A stretch of 64,000 nucleotides of DNA from Rhodocyclaceae bacterium (lineage in GTDB: Bacteria > Pseudomonadota > Gammaproteobacteria > Burkholderiales > Rhodocyclaceae): NCBI GenBank assembly GCA_016791105.1, contig JAEUNM010000085.1, forward strand, positions 1-64,000, given 5' to 3'. This document shows positions 41,030-50,642 of this stretch, piece after piece. A model generated the notes under the pieces. The model did not search any database. It was not told the origin of the DNA and saw only the letters and a list, made by a program, of their open reading frames with translations. Positions within the stretch are counted from its first letter, which is position 1. Each line of letters starts with the position of its first letter. The translations under genes were made by a program, and so were the position numbers.

Positions 41030-41614
41030 CTGGAGCCCCCTTATTGTTGATGCGCTCGCCGCGCATGCCCTGCCCGTGACATCGGCCGCGTTGACAGCTT
41101 GCCGACACGGGGAACGCATGGCAAACCGGCTGCTTGATGTTCGAACTGGAATCGCCACGACGCCCGGTTTCATGCTCGGCGGCGCGCCCGCGCCAAGTGA
41201 CCCGCTACCTCCGCTCGGCTCACAAGCGCCGCAAAGTATAAGCCACCCAGTTGGTGCCGTGAGCAAAGCCCGCCGCGGGACACCGCGATGCCCACACTGG
41301 CACCGGGCCGCCCATGCGCGCGGCATCGCGGCAAAAAACTCCGTCAGCCCGCGTCGGCGCGTTTGCTTACAGTAAAGACCAGTATGGCTAGACGCACAAA
41401 CACGCGGCGCCCGCGCGGCGGGACGCCCAGCCGGGCAAACGGCACTGCAAGCGCAGCACATCAGCGGCAAATTTCGCCACGTTGCGGCGCGCCGCGCCTG
41501 GCAACAATCGCTTGCAATTGCGGGCTTGATGCCGCTGCCGTCCGGCCATAATTGCCTGCGCAAACGCGCCCGACCGGGCGCGCAAAGCACATCTGTTCAC
41601 ATGAGGAAAGTCGC
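41030..41614. other. Gene-free stretch between divergent egtB and TPR-protein genes
   Basis: About 585 nt holding promoters for both sides. The open frame upstream of egtB lacks conserved sequence. A partial relative of the family-B repeat core (GCGGCGGGACGCCC) is near 41416. No RNA gene recognised. Confidence 0.4.
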
Positions 41615-42436
41615 ATGAAAAAGACCTTGACTGCCCTGGTGTTCGTCTGCGCGTCGACCCTGGCGTTCGCGCTGCCCACGCCGCAAGACATACGCACGGC
41701 CGTGGAAGCCGGCAATTACGCGCAGGCCGAAACGCAATTGCGCGAAGTGCTGCGCGAAAAGCCCGCCAGCGCCAAGGCCCATTACGAATTGGGTCAGGTT
41801 TTGGCGCGATCCGGCCGCAGGATAGAAGCACGCGCGGAATTGCTGGAAGCGCAGCGCCTGGACCCCTCGCTCAAATTTGCCAGCAACCCGCAGCATTTCC
41901 GTGAGCTGCTCGGCAAGCTGTCCAGCGAAACGGCGCCGGCCGCCCGTTCTGCAGGCGTGGCGCAAAGTGCCGGATCTTCAGACAATTCCGGCCCGCTCAT
42001 GGCGCCGCGCGCCGCGGCCGCCGAGCGGCAAAGCGCCGGCTTCCCCTGGGGCATGGTGGCAGCCGGTGGCGGCGTGCTGCTGGTATTGTGGATCATCATG
42101 CGCGCCATGGCTGCGCGCCGGTCTGCCAGCCCCGCCGGAAACGGATCGTTTGGCGGCGGTAATTTCGGTTCCGGCGGCTTTGGCAATGCGCCGGCGGCCG
42201 GCGGCGGCTCGGGCATGGGTGGGGCGGTACTGGGCGGCCTCGCCGGCCTGGCGGCCGGGTACGGGCTAGCCAAAGTGCTTGGACACAGCGACGAGGCCCA
42301 TGCGGCCGGCACGAATTCAGGCGCTGGCAGTTATGTCCCCCCGCTCGACGCACCGGCCAGCGACGATTACGGTGCTTTTGACGCCGGCAGCGGCGACGCT
42401 TGGGACGCTGGCGGCGGCAGCGACGACAACTGGTAA
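41615..42436 (+). CDS. Exported TPR protein with glycine-rich region and one C-terminal membrane helix
   Basis: 273 residues; the ATG at 41615 has GAGGAAAG upstream. A classical signal peptide (KKTLTALVFVCASTLAFA, cleavage after FALP or AFA) leads to a TPR-like unit (GNYAQAETQLREVLREKPAS, AHYELGQVLARSGRRIEA). A low-complexity linker follows, then a transmembrane helix (GMVAAGGGVLLVLWIIMRAM), a Gly/Ser/Phe-rich segment with a second weaker hydrophobic stretch, and an acidic, Asp/Gly-rich tail ending DDNW. Probably inner-membrane with a periplasmic TPR. The function is unknown; no partner is encoded nearby. Confidence 0.82.
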   Translation: MKKTLTALVFVCASTLAFALPTPQDIRTAVEAGNYAQAETQLREVLREKPASAKAHYELGQVLARSGRRIEARAELLEAQRLDPSLKFASNPQHFRELLGKLSSETAPAARSAGVAQSAGSSDNSGPLMAPRAAAAERQSAGFPWGMVAAGGGVLLVLWIIMRAMAARRSASPAGNGSFGGGNFGSGGFGNAPAAGGGSGMGGAVLGGLAGLAAGYGLAKVLGHSDEAHAAGTNSGAGSYVPPLDAPASDDYGAFDAGSGDAWDAGGGSDDNW

Positions 42437-43034
42437 GCCGGAGCGCAGCGGCCCGGCTGCCAGGGGCGCGCCGCTGCCGCCATAGCTTCGATCACGGTCG
42501 GGAATATGCGGAAACACTGCTCGGCCACCGATGTAGTTCCGTTCAGGCGAATCGTCGCCTGAACTATCCCGGTGGGGCGGGCATCGCACCTGTCTTCCAT
42601 CGCTATGACCAAATCGTGCGGGCGAGACGCCCGCACCCCCAGCCCCTGCCTGGCGGCACCCGCAATGCAGCCGGGTTGCCTCGCGTCCGCCCAATTGACG
42701 GCATCGACTTGGCTACGCTTGCGCCGCACCAATCCGGTCATTCGGCCCGACCGTCCCGGCACTTGCATGGTGCGACACACGACAAACCCAGCTCAAAACC
42801 GTTCCAGAAGGCGGAAAATGTGCGTCAATAGGGCCACGGCACCGGCCCCGAAGCCCACCCAATGCATGGGCATGAGCCTTGCTTGAGCGGCAGTGTCACC
42901 CGGATAAAGGCATCCGCCGGCAACGCGCATTCCAGCGCGGGAAGCTTTACCCGCCCGTAGGTGCACTCGCTGCAGATCGGCTGCGGCAGAATTCGGGAAA
43001 CAAGCGCCACCAACATCCCCAAAAAGGACCCGCC
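42437..43034. other. Gene-free stretch upstream of the outer-membrane protein gene
   Basis: About 600 nt. It contains a family-B repeat hairpin at 42617-42642. Frames that cross it have no recognisable product. The promoter of the outer-membrane protein gene should lie near the 3' end; AAAAAGGA just before its ATG is the ribosome site. Confidence 0.4.
42617..42642. repeat. REP-like repeat family B, diverged copy
   Basis: GTGCGGGCGAGACGCCCGCAC is a 9-bp stem hairpin (GTGCGGGCG/CGCCCGCAC) followed by CCCCAG, the same layout as the copies near 29 kb, with one base change in the loop. Confidence 0.6.
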
Positions 43035-43892
43035 ATGCTCTACGCTCCCCATCGCACCGCCTGTTGTGTCGCGCTCGCCCTTTGTTGCGCAAGTGCGCAC
43101 GCCATCGACTGGAGCGACACTTCCATCAGTTTCCGTTACGGCACGAAATTCGCGGAGCCGTTCGAACCGAACGACATCCACAAGCGGATTTACAACCTGA
43201 CCTATGCTAACGGCTACAAGTACGGCACGAATTATTTGAATGTCGATCTGTTGCTGTCGGACGGCAAGGATCCAAGAGACCTGAACTCATCGCGAGGCGC
43301 ACAGGAGGTGTACGTCGTATATCGCCACACGCTGGATATCGGCAAGGTGATGGGCAAAGACATCAAGTTCGGCCCCGTGCGCGGCGTCGGCGCCACGCTG
43401 GGATTCGACGTCAACACCAAGGACGACCGGCACTACAATTCCGAAAAGCGCATGCTGGTGGCCGGGCCTACACTAATGTTCGACGTGCCGGGCTTCCTCA
43501 ACGCAAGCTTGCTCGCGCGCTGGGAAAGCAATGCTCCTTTGGACAAGTCCGCCCCGCCCCGCATCGCACGCTATCGCTACGACACCCACCCCATGCTCAG
43601 TCTGGCCTGGGGCGTACCGATAGGTTCGCTGCCGCTATCGTTCGAAGGCTACGCGAATTTCATCGCGGCGAAAGGCAAGGACGAATTCGGCAACGGCACC
43701 AAGCCGGAAACTCACATCGACATGCAAATCATGTACGACCTGAGTTCTGCAGTGGGCGCATCGAAAAACACCTTCAAGGTGGGGCTGGAATACGAGTACT
43801 GGCGCAACAAGTTTGGCGTCGATCACACGGGGCCGGCGGGGTCGGGCGCCTTCGCCAAAACCCCCATGGTTCGCGCCGAATATCACTTCTGA
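43035..43892 (+). CDS. Outer-membrane beta-barrel protein (Tsx/nucleoside-channel-like)
   Basis: 285 residues from the ATG at 43035 (AAGGA upstream). A signal peptide ends around CASAHA. The mature protein alternates short amphipathic strands with the Tsx-like opening WSDTSISFRYGTKFAEPF, then YLNVDLLLSD and VYVVYRHTLDIGK, and ends with a typical barrel C-terminus (VRAEYHF, terminal Phe) recognised by the BAM machinery. The family includes nucleoside-specific channels; the true substrate here is unknown. It is monocistronic. Confidence 0.85.
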   Translation: MLYAPHRTACCVALALCCASAHAIDWSDTSISFRYGTKFAEPFEPNDIHKRIYNLTYANGYKYGTNYLNVDLLLSDGKDPRDLNSSRGAQEVYVVYRHTLDIGKVMGKDIKFGPVRGVGATLGFDVNTKDDRHYNSEKRMLVAGPTLMFDVPGFLNASLLARWESNAPLDKSAPPRIARYRYDTHPMLSLAWGVPIGSLPLSFEGYANFIAAKGKDEFGNGTKPETHIDMQIMYDLSSAVGASKNTFKVGLEYEYWRNKFGVDHTGPAGSGAFAKTPMVRAEYHF

Positions 43893-44385
43893 GCTTTTGA
43901 CGTACGAGGTCCGCAGCGCCCGCTTCTTTTAGATAACCGGGCGGGCGCCTGCGGTTTTGGGCTCGGCATTTTCCGGCCAGGCCCATGCCAATGCAGGCCA
44001 TACGGCCAGGGCCGATGCGCCCATCGGATGGATTGCACTATGGCGGCCTGGAGTTTGCGCCCCCCGTTGCCGGCTGGGTAGCCAGAAACCATACGGCCCC
44101 GCCCCCAGGATGGCGACCGTCGAGACGGCACTGGCGTGCGGGCGAAACCCCCTCCCCCGGGCACATGCCCCGCAAAAGCAACGCTTTGAGCTTTCCGGGC
44201 CAATCAAGGTATAGACCCTGCGTGCCAAATCCGGTCTAATAGGCAAGCCGACGGCAGCGGCTCGTGCTCTTGTTTGCGCATCGCAAACGTCCCTGCCGTG
44301 AAGCGAACCTTTGCCGATGGAGGCAGGCCGCGCAATTACAGGTGCCGGCCAGGCCCGTTTGATGAGCGCAACCGAGTTCCTGGCC
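43893..44385. other. Gene-free stretch before the response-regulator gene
   Basis: About 490 nt. Near 43917-43950 GCGCCCGC can pair with GCGGGCGC around an AT-rich loop, a possible terminator of the outer-membrane protein gene. Remaining sequence shows no coding signal that I trust. Confidence 0.4.
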
Positions 44386-45075
44386 ATGAAAATATTCATT
44401 ATCGACGACCACCCGCTCATAGTCGAAGGTTTGACCGGCGCGCTGCACGAATTGCTGCCGGCGGCCCAGGTGCTCGCCGCGGACGCAGCGGCGGCCGCCA
44501 TGCAGGTGCTGGATCAAAACCCCGACATCGGGCTCACCCTGCTGGATCTGAACCTGCCCGACATCGAGGGCATGACCTTGCTGGCGCGGGTGCGCGAGCA
44601 GCACCCGGATATACCGCTGGTCGTACTGTCGGCCACCGACAGGGCCGACGTTGTGCGTGCCGCGCTCGACGCCGGAGCCATGGGCTTCATTTCCAAACGT
44701 TCCCCCACCGCCGTACTGGTGGGCGCTTTGCAACTGGTGCTTGCGGGTGGTGTGTATATCCCGCCGCAGGTGCTGGCCGCCGAACCCGATCCGCCATCTC
44801 CGCGGCCGCCCGCCGCAGCTCAGGCGCGTCCGCCCACACCGCGCGACCTGGGCATTACCGATCGCCAAGCCGAGGTGCTGGCGCTGGTGGTGGAAGGAAA
44901 ATCCAACAAGGCCATTTGCCGCCGCCTGCAAATTTCCGAAGGCACCTGCAAATCGCACATTTCGGCATTGCTGCGTGCACTGCATGTGAATAACCGCACC
45001 CAGGCGCTATTCGCCATCAGCAGCATGGGCCTGCAATTGCCGCGCCCGGCCGAGCCCATGAAGCCGTCCTACTGA
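44386..45075 (+). CDS. NarL/FixJ-family response regulator with LuxR-type HTH
   Basis: 229 residues from the ATG at 44386. The receiver domain (1 to about 122) has the acidic pair D7-D8, phospho-acceptor Asp54 in LLDLNLPD, and the Lys in FISKRSP. A proline-rich linker leads to a LuxR/GerE HTH (about 155-215: GITDRQAEVLALVVEGKSN, ICRRLQISEGTCKSHIS). It is convergent with a hybrid histidine kinase gene whose stop lies 31 nt away, so the two probably form a two-component pair. The ATG has a poor Shine-Dalgarno. Targets are unknown. Confidence 0.93.
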   Translation: MKIFIIDDHPLIVEGLTGALHELLPAAQVLAADAAAAAMQVLDQNPDIGLTLLDLNLPDIEGMTLLARVREQHPDIPLVVLSATDRADVVRAALDAGAMGFISKRSPTAVLVGALQLVLAGGVYIPPQVLAAEPDPPSPRPPAAAQARPPTPRDLGITDRQAEVLALVVEGKSNKAICRRLQISEGTCKSHISALLRALHVNNRTQALFAISSMGLQLPRPAEPMKPSY

Positions 45076-45106
45076 CTGCGGAGCGGCTGCCGCGGCCGGG
45101 CGGGCA

Positions 45107-47041
45107 TCAGTCCGCGTCGGCATTGCCGCAGTCGAGCAGGTGCGCGACGGCGGCCAACATGTCTTCTTCTCGGACAGGTTTTTTTACCAGCGGCACGCCG
45201 TGCTCGGCCAGCATGTCGGCTAGCTGCAGGTCGGTTTCGCCGCTCACCACGAGTGCCGGTACTTCGCGCGCACAATGCGCGCGCACGGCGGCGATCACGT
45301 CCAGACCGGTTTCAGATTCGGACAGGCGAAAATCCGTTACCAGCAGTCCGGGCTGGCGTTCGCCCAAAGCCATGACCAGGCGGACGCCGGACGTTTCCGC
45401 GATCACTTCGGCGCCCAGGCTGGCAAACAAGGCGCCGAGCGCCTCCAGCACTTCCGGCACATCGTCCGCAATCGCCACGCAGGCGCCTTGCAGACAACTC
45501 AGATCAATCGCACTGGCGCTGTAGGCCGGCAGGGCGAACCTGGGCCTGGCGCGGGCCAGATGGACGCGGAATACCGAGCCGCGCGCCGGGGTGGATTGGC
45601 AGTCGACGCGATGTTTGAGCAGGCGCGCGAGGCGGTCAACGATGGCCAGCCCCAGCCCCAGCCCGCGTTCTTCGAATTTTTGCTCCTGCACGCCGCCGCG
45701 CTCGAACTCGCGAAATATGAGCGGAATTTTGTCGGCTGCGATGCCGCGGCCGGTATCCCAGATTTCTATGCGGATTTCGTCACCTGCGCGCCGGCAGCCG
45801 AGTACCACACCGCCATGCTCGGTGTAGCGCAGCGCGTTAGCCACCAGATTGGCCACGATGCGTTCCAGCAGCAAGGGGTCGGAATGACACCACAGGACGC
45901 TGGGCCGCACCTTGAAGCGCAGCCCGCGCTCGGCCGCGGTCGGCGAAAATGTGGCGCGCAAATTTTCGAGCAGGGGCGCGAGCGGAAAATCCTGCGTCGT
46001 GGCCTGGACTACACCGGCATCGAATTTATTGATATCCAGCAGCGCTTCCAGCGTGTTGTCCAGCGTCAGCGTGGCGCGCTCGATGCGCCCGACCAGGTGT
46101 TCGCCCTCGCTGTCAGCAACGTGGCGGCGCAGGGCGCGGCAAAACAAGCCAAGCGCCTGCAAAGGCTGGCGCAAATCGTGGCTGGCGGCGCCGAGAAATT
46201 GCCGCATTTGCGTGCGCGCGTGTTCGGCGCCCTCTTTCTGCGCCTGCAATTCTGCCGTGGCATCGGCGATGCGCTTTTCCAGGCCCGCCCGCGCGGAATC
46301 CATGGACTGCGCCATGGCGTTGATGCCGTGTTCCAGCATTTTCACCGCGCCGCCGGTTGGAACGCTGGCCCTTGCCTGCAAATTGCCGCGCTCGATTTGT
46401 CCCACCGTATCCGCCAAATCCATGATGGGCCGCGTTACGCCGCGCGCCAGCCAGCGTGCCAGCCAGATCGCGATCACCAGGCCGCCCATGGTGATGACCA
46501 GCGCACTGCGGATGAGGCGGTCGCGCACCGAATGAAAGCGCTCCACCGACACTTCCACCAGCACCATGCCGAGTGGCGGCACCGGCGGCTCGACGTCGCC
46601 GCCCTGGAATAATTCGTCGTGCACCACCTGCACGCTTTTGATAGGGGCACCAAAAAACAGGCCGCGCCTGTCACGGCGCAGCAGTTGTGGGCGGTCGGGC
46701 AGCGCCGGCACATGGTCCGACAGGTGGACCAGCACTCCACTCACCGCCAGCACCTTGCCGCTGGCGTCAAGCACGGCGACGCCGGACACGTCCGGTTGTG
46801 TGGCGGCGCTGTCGGCGAGGGATTTGAGCAGCACCGCGTTGCCGGAAAACACGCCAAATTCGCTATTCGGGCCGAGCAGGCGGGCGATGACGAGGCCGCG
46901 GTCATTGAGGCTTTGGTCGAGATCGTCGATGCGGGTGTGCGTGAAGTACCACGCCAATGCGATAGCGATCAGGATGGTCGGCAGCAAGGCGGCGAGCATG
47001 ACGCGCGCGTCGATGGTCCAGCCCTCAAAAGGAAATTTCAC
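45107..47041 (-). CDS. Hybrid sensor histidine kinase (HAMP, HisKA, HATPase, receiver)
   Basis: 644 residues, GTG start with AAGGA upstream. Two membrane helices (about 13-30 and 175-195) enclose a periplasmic sensor of about 140 residues; then HAMP and a coiled coil, HisKA with SHDLRQPLQALGLF (phospho-His), an HATPase with N, G1 and G2 boxes (NLVANALRYTEHGG, IWDTGRGI, GLGLAIVDRLARLL), and a C-terminal receiver (IADDVPEV, phospho-Asp in LVTDFRLSES, VKKPVR). The SHDLRQPLQAL subclass often works with small LuxR-type regulators, consistent with the convergent neighbour. The signal is unknown. Confidence 0.95.
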   Translation of the reverse strand: MKFPFEGWTIDARVMLAALLPTILIAIALAWYFTHTRIDDLDQSLNDRGLVIARLLGPNSEFGVFSGNAVLLKSLADSAATQPDVSGVAVLDASGKVLAVSGVLVHLSDHVPALPDRPQLLRRDRRGLFFGAPIKSVQVVHDELFQGGDVEPPVPPLGMVLVEVSVERFHSVRDRLIRSALVITMGGLVIAIWLARWLARGVTRPIMDLADTVGQIERGNLQARASVPTGGAVKMLEHGINAMAQSMDSARAGLEKRIADATAELQAQKEGAEHARTQMRQFLGAASHDLRQPLQALGLFCRALRRHVADSEGEHLVGRIERATLTLDNTLEALLDINKFDAGVVQATTQDFPLAPLLENLRATFSPTAAERGLRFKVRPSVLWCHSDPLLLERIVANLVANALRYTEHGGVVLGCRRAGDEIRIEIWDTGRGIAADKIPLIFREFERGGVQEQKFEERGLGLGLAIVDRLARLLKHRVDCQSTPARGSVFRVHLARARPRFALPAYSASAIDLSCLQGACVAIADDVPEVLEALGALFASLGAEVIAETSGVRLVMALGERQPGLLVTDFRLSESETGLDVIAAVRAHCAREVPALVVSGETDLQLADMLAEHGVPLVKKPVREEDMLAAVAHLLDCGNADAD

Positions 47042-47516
47042 TATTCCTTACCCTGTCGATCCAATTTTACAAAGCGATTGGAGCCACCTTCCAACGCCAA
47101 GCCCGGCGAATGCGCATGGGTCGGACTGACGCCACGCGAAAAATAGCGCGCGGCCGGCCAAAAAGGAAGACCGCCGCCGTAAAACACGCGATGGACGGAG
47201 TCGGCGGCCGGCCGGCCAGCCTGTTGCGGGGCGCAAGGGCGCGCAATGAGGGGTGCGGGGAGTTGGCTCGTTGCGCAACAATCCGAGCCGGCGCGGAATG
47301 CTCTATTGAGGCACTAAACGCGAGGCATGATAACGAACCCTGCCAGACAGTCGATGCCCCGTTAAGAACCGCGGGATCGTCCAGGCGCCGTAGTTTGCCG
47401 CCGTGCCAGCGCGACATTGGAATTCAGCCGATGGCGGCCTGCGTGAAATGCGGCAGGGCACGCCTGTCTTGCGCTTGGCTGCGTTTCCTTCTTGCCGGGC
47501 AGCCAGTGCCGGCGAT
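47042..47516. other. Gene-free stretch between histidine kinase and hydroxyacid dehydrogenase genes
   Basis: About 475 nt. It holds the kinase promoter and the 3' end of the lut operon. Frames here do not look coding. No terminator with a T tract or RNA gene was found. Confidence 0.35.
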
Positions 47517-48503
47517 TTACGGTGCAGCCGCGAGCACCTGCGGATTGAGGAGGTTGGGCGGCACCGCACCGGCCAGCGCCGCGTGCAGATTTTGCAACGC
47601 CAGTTCGCACATGGCACGGCGGGTGGCGAAACTGGCCGACCCGATGTGGGGGGTGAGCACGACATTGTCGAGGTCGAAAAAGCCGTGCTGGAGCTGCGGC
47701 TCGTTTTCGAACACGTCCAGCCCGGCCGCGGCAATGCGGCGCGCACGCAAAGCTTCGATCAGCGCCGCGTCATCGACCAGGCCGCCGCGGCCGATGTTCA
47801 CCAGCACTGCGTCCGGCTTCATGCACTGCAATTCGGCTATGCCTATGGTGTGGTGGGTGGCAGGCGAATAGGGCAGGCATAGCAGCACGAAATCCGCCCA
47901 TTCGAGCAGTTCCCCCTTGTCCATGTAGCGCGCCGCAAAGGCCGCCTCGACATCGGGCGCCAAACGATTGCGGTTGTGATAGGCAATTTCCATCGCAAAG
48001 CCGCGCGTGCGCCGCGCAATGGCTTGGCCTATGCGCCCGAGGCCCAGTATGCCGAGCCGGGCGTGGTGCACGTCGTGCCCCAGCCAGGCAGTGGTTCGCC
48101 AGGCCTGCCACTGGCCGCCGCGCACCCAGCGGTCGGATTCGACCACGCGGCGCGCCGCTGCCAGCAATAGCCCGAAGCCCAGATCGGCCGTGGTTTCATC
48201 GAGCACGCCGGGCGTGTTGGTCACCATGATGCGCCGCGTCGTGCAGGCTTCGACGTCGATGTTGTTGTAGCCGACGGCGATATTGCAAAGGAGGCGCAAG
48301 TTCGGCGCCTGCGCCAGCAGGCTGGCGTCGATGCGGTCGACCGGCGTCACCACCGCCGCTTCGCGGTCGGCAATCATTTGGCCGAGCGTTGCCGCGTCCA
48401 GCACTTCGTCGGCCTGATTGGAGCGCAGTTCGTAACGGCCGGCCAGGTCTTCGTGCAGGTCGTTGAATATTTTTCCGCTCAGCAGAACTTTGGTTTTTGT
48501 CAT
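47517..48503 (-). CDS. D-2-hydroxyacid dehydrogenase (glyoxylate/hydroxypyruvate reductase-like)
   Basis: 328 residues, GGAG before the ATG. D-isomer-specific 2-hydroxyacid dehydrogenase: the catalytic Arg/Glu/His set is suggested by VNIGRGGLVDDAALI (Arg region), LDVFENEPQ (Glu) and LTPHIGSA (His). The NAD(P)-binding loop is LGILGLGRIGQAIARR, and the following YHNRNRL suggests NADP use. It reduces glyoxylate or hydroxypyruvate (GyaR/GhrB type). It follows lutC by 39 nt, so it is likely the last gene of the lactate-utilisation operon, joining two 2-hydroxyacid activities. Confidence 0.93.
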   Translation of the reverse strand: MTKTKVLLSGKIFNDLHEDLAGRYELRSNQADEVLDAATLGQMIADREAAVVTPVDRIDASLLAQAPNLRLLCNIAVGYNNIDVEACTTRRIMVTNTPGVLDETTADLGFGLLLAAARRVVESDRWVRGGQWQAWRTTAWLGHDVHHARLGILGLGRIGQAIARRTRGFAMEIAYHNRNRLAPDVEAAFAARYMDKGELLEWADFVLLCLPYSPATHHTIGIAELQCMKPDAVLVNIGRGGLVDDAALIEALRARRIAAAGLDVFENEPQLQHGFFDLDNVVLTPHIGSASFATRRAMCELALQNLHAALAGAVPPNLLNPQVLAAAP

Positions 48504-48542
48504 TGCAGAAGTCTCCAGGCCTGTACGCCCGCTCGTGAAGTT

Positions 48543-49199
48543 TCAGCCGACCACGACCAGATGCACGCGAGAAGGTCCGTGTGCGCCCAATACGATCGTT
48601 TGTTCGATATCCCCGGTACGCGATGGACCGGATACGAAATTCAAGCTGCGCGGCACGCCGCCCGCTTCGCGGCGCAGCAAGGCAAATGCCTCTTCCATGC
48701 CGGCAAGGATGCGCGACGCATCGACGATGGCAATGTGCGTTTCGGGCAACAGACTGACCGTGGCCGGGGAATCCGGCCCCGAGCACAACACCAGCGTGCC
48801 GGTTTCGGCCAGGGCACAGAAACTGCCGGTGATGCCGGTCAAATCCTCCCCCTGGGCGGCGCGCGCGACGACCTCGATGCCGGCGCCGGCCCAGTCCAGC
48901 GCCGCGATTTGCGGCCATACCACGGCAGTAGGCGGCAAGCACGTGCGGGCCAGATAGTCGGCGCAGGCCTGCGGCACCTCGTGCATTACGCTGATGCGCG
49001 CCACCGTGCTTTGCATGCTTAGCGCGCGTTCGATGAAACAGGCCGTCAGATCGGCCGGCAGCGGCGGGCGCGGCGCAGGCACGGGTGCGCGCAAGGCGGC
49101 CGCCACGCGCTCGGCCGCTTCGGCGTCCTGCGCCGCATTACGTCCCAGGCGGCTACGCATGCGCGCCAGCATGTCGGCGCGTGAATCCTGGATGCTCAT
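48543..49199 (-). CDS. lutC: Lactate utilization protein C (LutC/YkgG)
   Basis: 218 residues. DUF162/LUD-domain protein with the typical C-terminal half: ITGSFCALAETGTLVLCSGP, LPETHIAIVDASRILAGMEEA and FVSGPSRTGDIEQTIVLGAHGPSRVHLVVV. LutC, with the Fe-S proteins LutA and LutB, forms the L-lactate oxidising complex. GAGG precedes the ATG, which lies 8 nt after lutB. The order lutA-lutB-lutC is canonical. Confidence 0.95.
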   Translation of the reverse strand: MSIQDSRADMLARMRSRLGRNAAQDAEAAERVAAALRAPVPAPRPPLPADLTACFIERALSMQSTVARISVMHEVPQACADYLARTCLPPTAVVWPQIAALDWAGAGIEVVARAAQGEDLTGITGSFCALAETGTLVLCSGPDSPATVSLLPETHIAIVDASRILAGMEEAFALLRREAGGVPRSLNFVSGPSRTGDIEQTIVLGAHGPSRVHLVVVG

Positions 49200-49207
49200 G
49201 GCAGGCC

Positions 49208-50638
49208 TCAGTGATGTGCGCCGCGCGTGGCCGCCTTGGCCTGCTCGGCATGCAGTTCGCGGAATGTTTTACCTTGCGGCGCCGGGAACGCGCGCGTCGA
49301 GGTCCAGCCGGGCGCAATGCCGAGCATGTCTATGTACGCCCGCTCCCCCGCCAGCCACTTCAGATAGCGCGCGCCGCGCGCTGCCAGCCAGGCGTAAAGC
49401 GCGGGCCGCGCCGCCACCCAGGCCCACAGGCGGATCGCCATGCGCTCGCTCCACGGACGCAGTTTCAGTTCGATCTGTTTGGTGCGCAATTTGCGCAACA
49501 AATCCGGCAGCGGAATTTTGACCGGGCACACCACGCCGCACTGGTTGCACATAGTCGCGGCATTGGGCAGATCGATCGCGCGCTCCAGGCCCTGGAACAG
49601 GGGCGTCAGCACCGAACCCATGGGACCAGGGTACACCCAGCCGTAAGCATGCCCGCCCACGGTCTGGTACACCGGGCAATGATTCATGCAGGCACCGCAA
49701 CGTATGCAACGCAGCATTTCCTGAAATTCGCCATGCACCAGATCGACGCGGCCGGCGTCGACGAGGATGAAATACATGTGGCGCGCGCCGTCGCTTTCTT
49801 GCTCGCCACGCGTGCCGGTAAGTAGCGATACGTAATTCGAAATGGACTGCCCCGTCGCCGAGCGCGGCAACAGGCGCATCAAGGTGGCAAAATCTTCCAG
49901 CGTGGGGACGATTTTTTCCACCCCGGTGATGGCCACGTGTACGCGCGGCACCGTGGTGCACATGCGGCCGTTACCTTCATTGGTGACCAGGGCCACCGAG
50001 CCGGTTTCCGCGATCAGGAAATTGCCGCCCGATATGCCCATGTCCGCGCTCAGAAATTGCGGCCGCAGTTGTTCGCGCGCTTCGCGCGCCAGGGCGGTAA
50101 TGTCGGTTTTGCGCGGCGTGCCGTGGCGGCGCGCAAACAGTTCCGACACCTCCTCCTTCGACTTGTGAAATACCGGCGCGATGATGTGCGAGGGCGCTTC
50201 GTTGTCATTCAACTGCAGGATGTATTCGCCCAGGTCGGTTTCCACCGGCACCACGCCGGCTGCTTCCAGGGCCTGATTAAGGCCGGATTCTTCCGACAGC
50301 ATGGATTTGGATTTGACCACCTTGCGGCAGTCGTGGCGCGCGGCGATTTCGAGCACCAGCCGGCACACTTCGTCGCCGTCACGCGCCCACAGTACGGTGG
50401 CGCCGCGCCGGCTGGCTTCCTGTTCAAACGCCAGCAGCCAGTGGTCGAGGTCGTTCAGCACGCGATCGCGTATCGCGCGCGCGGCCTCACGCGTGGCTTC
50501 GAATTCCGGCAACTCCTGGATGGCCTGCGCGCGCTTGCCGACGAATTTGCTTTTCGTCTTGCGCAAATTGTCCTGCAGCACGCTATCGGCCAGTTTGTCG
50601 GTCACCCGCGCCTTGAAATGCATGGACTGGATTTGCAT
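49208..50638 (-). CDS. lutB: Lactate utilization iron-sulfur protein B (LutB)
   Basis: 476 residues. LUD domain (about 70-300: FLSADMGISGGNFLIAETGS, NEGNGRMCTTVP) followed by a two-cluster ferredoxin part: CIRCGACMNHCPVY and a second, CNQCGVVCP. A C-terminal LUD/LutB-type tail completes it. Together with LutA and LutC it oxidises L-lactate to pyruvate, feeding electrons to the respiratory chain. It begins 4 nt after lutA. Confidence 0.96.
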   Translation of the reverse strand: MQIQSMHFKARVTDKLADSVLQDNLRKTKSKFVGKRAQAIQELPEFEATREAARAIRDRVLNDLDHWLLAFEQEASRRGATVLWARDGDEVCRLVLEIAARHDCRKVVKSKSMLSEESGLNQALEAAGVVPVETDLGEYILQLNDNEAPSHIIAPVFHKSKEEVSELFARRHGTPRKTDITALAREAREQLRPQFLSADMGISGGNFLIAETGSVALVTNEGNGRMCTTVPRVHVAITGVEKIVPTLEDFATLMRLLPRSATGQSISNYVSLLTGTRGEQESDGARHMYFILVDAGRVDLVHGEFQEMLRCIRCGACMNHCPVYQTVGGHAYGWVYPGPMGSVLTPLFQGLERAIDLPNAATMCNQCGVVCPVKIPLPDLLRKLRTKQIELKLRPWSERMAIRLWAWVAARPALYAWLAARGARYLKWLAGERAYIDMLGIAPGWTSTRAFPAPQGKTFRELHAEQAKAATRGAHH

Positions 50639-50642
50639 GGCT

